Shown here in pieces: positions 63,655-64,000 of a stretch of 64,000 nt of DNA. The stretch comes from Bryoerythrophyllum caledonicum (taxonomy: Eukaryota; Streptophyta; Bryopsida; Pottiales; Pottiaceae): NCBI GenBank assembly GCA_963971425.1, contig OZ020517.1, forward strand, positions 31,282,734 through 31,346,733. The letters are read 5' to 3'. The notes under the pieces were generated by a model. It was not told the origin of the DNA and searched no databases. It saw nothing but the letters and a program-made list of their open reading frames with translations. The translations under genes were made by a program, and so were the position numbers. Each line of letters begins with the position of its first letter. Position 1 is the stretch's first letter.

Positions 63655-64000
63655 TGTGAAGCATAAAACCGAGATAGTTAAAATAACTATCACTCAGCGA
63701 GTTCGTCCCTAGGGAATTGAAAGTTATGTTCTGCCATAATATTAGTGTCACAATTATATGTAAATGTGGTCCGTAGTCCTTACAAAGCCTTAATTTAACA
63801 CCATAATCCGTTAATAATCCTCCAAGTCAAGTGCCACTAAATCTTCCATATCATTCTCTACATCCAAGTGCAAGTATTCTGCTCTTCCTATAGCCTCCGT
63901 TGTCTCGTACTCACCTATGTGCCATTCCATTGCTTCTTCTATTGTTGTCGGTTCAGCGGGAAATCCGTTCTTCTCCTCTTCCGTTCCGTAGCTCATTAGC
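63655..64000 (-). repeat. 5' LTR of the minus-strand element, partial
   Basis: 346 bp match 54248-54593 with one difference (A at about 63737 versus G). The rest lies beyond the window. Confidence 0.92.

Larger units (their letters stand above)
54248..64000 (-). mobile_element. Second Athila-like Ty3/Gypsy element, 5' LTR cut by window edge
   Basis: On the minus strand: 5' LTR (from 63655 off the edge), tRNA-Asp primer-binding site, degraded gag-pol, third ORF region, polypurine tract and 3' LTR 54248-55344. The LTR parts that can be compared (346 bp) differ at one position, so insertion is recent. Gag-pol nevertheless has nonsense codons at 63503, 61652, 61343 and about 59420, plus frameshifts near 60228 and 59498. 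The element is related to the 28079-44251 element but clearly diverged. Target duplication cannot be checked. Confidence 0.92.

Noticed and set aside
1-64000. tRNA or rRNA genes
   Set aside because: No cloverleaf or rRNA-like stretch was recognised; the tRNA-like matches are primer-binding sites only.

Overview
The window looks like a piece of a large, AT-rich, repeat-dominated plant-type (streptophyte) nuclear genome. Support for this: two Ty3/Gypsy elements of Athila-like pol type, each with a primer-binding site complementary to the 3' end of tRNA-Asp; many short DNA-transposon derivatives with clean target-site duplications; no bacterial gene organisation; and a scaffold gap of exactly 200 N. 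The species cannot be named from the sequence. I found no convincing intact host gene. Almost all coding sequence belongs to mobile elements or to degraded multi-copy gene families.

Region 1 (1-8664, minus strand): a Ty3/Gypsy element running off the left edge. One reading frame covers gag and protease, a C5 cytosine DNA methyltransferase domain, reverse transcriptase, RNase H and integrase, and ends in a PHD zinc finger cut by the window edge. Seven nonsense codons and no frameshift interrupt this frame. Its presumed leader or LTR holds four copies of CAGTAATTAC. Region 2 (8665-12118, minus): a LINE with an APE endonuclease and a 3'-truncated reverse transcriptase; the ORF upstream of it carries a 2A-type ribosome-skipping motif. 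A TA-flanked MITE (12444-12810) and a degraded gene for an unknown basic protein (12992-15005, minus) follow.

Region 3 (15006-28078): AT-rich non-coding DNA with TTAA-flanked (piggyBac-like) MITEs, a TAA-flanked (Tourist-like) MITE, a long inverted repeat with pyrimidine-rich and purine-rich arms, and a coiled-coil/RING-like pseudogene at 24690-26671.

Region 4 (28079-44251, plus): a complete, very young LTR retrotransposon with 1679-bp LTRs and target duplication GAATG. It carries small ORFs before gag, a gag-pol frame with one nonsense codon, and a 996-codon third ORF. The LTRs and the 3' third hold 33 exact copies of the palindrome GTCNANTNGAC, while I saw none in gag-pol. The element sits inside a minus-strand reading frame that resumes exactly across the insertion.

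Region 5 (44252-54247): two members of a coiled-coil/RING gene family, the assembly gap, more MITEs (including a 79-bp hAT derivative with a perfect 8-bp duplication) and dispersed repeats. Region 6 (54248-64000, minus): a second Athila-like element with near-identical LTRs but several stops and two frameshifts in gag-pol, and its own strand-biased short motif, ACGGA.

The best candidates for undescribed biology are the methyltransferase-plus-PHD retroelement, the 2A-bearing LINE, and the private palindromic motif spread through the plus-strand element across several reading frames.
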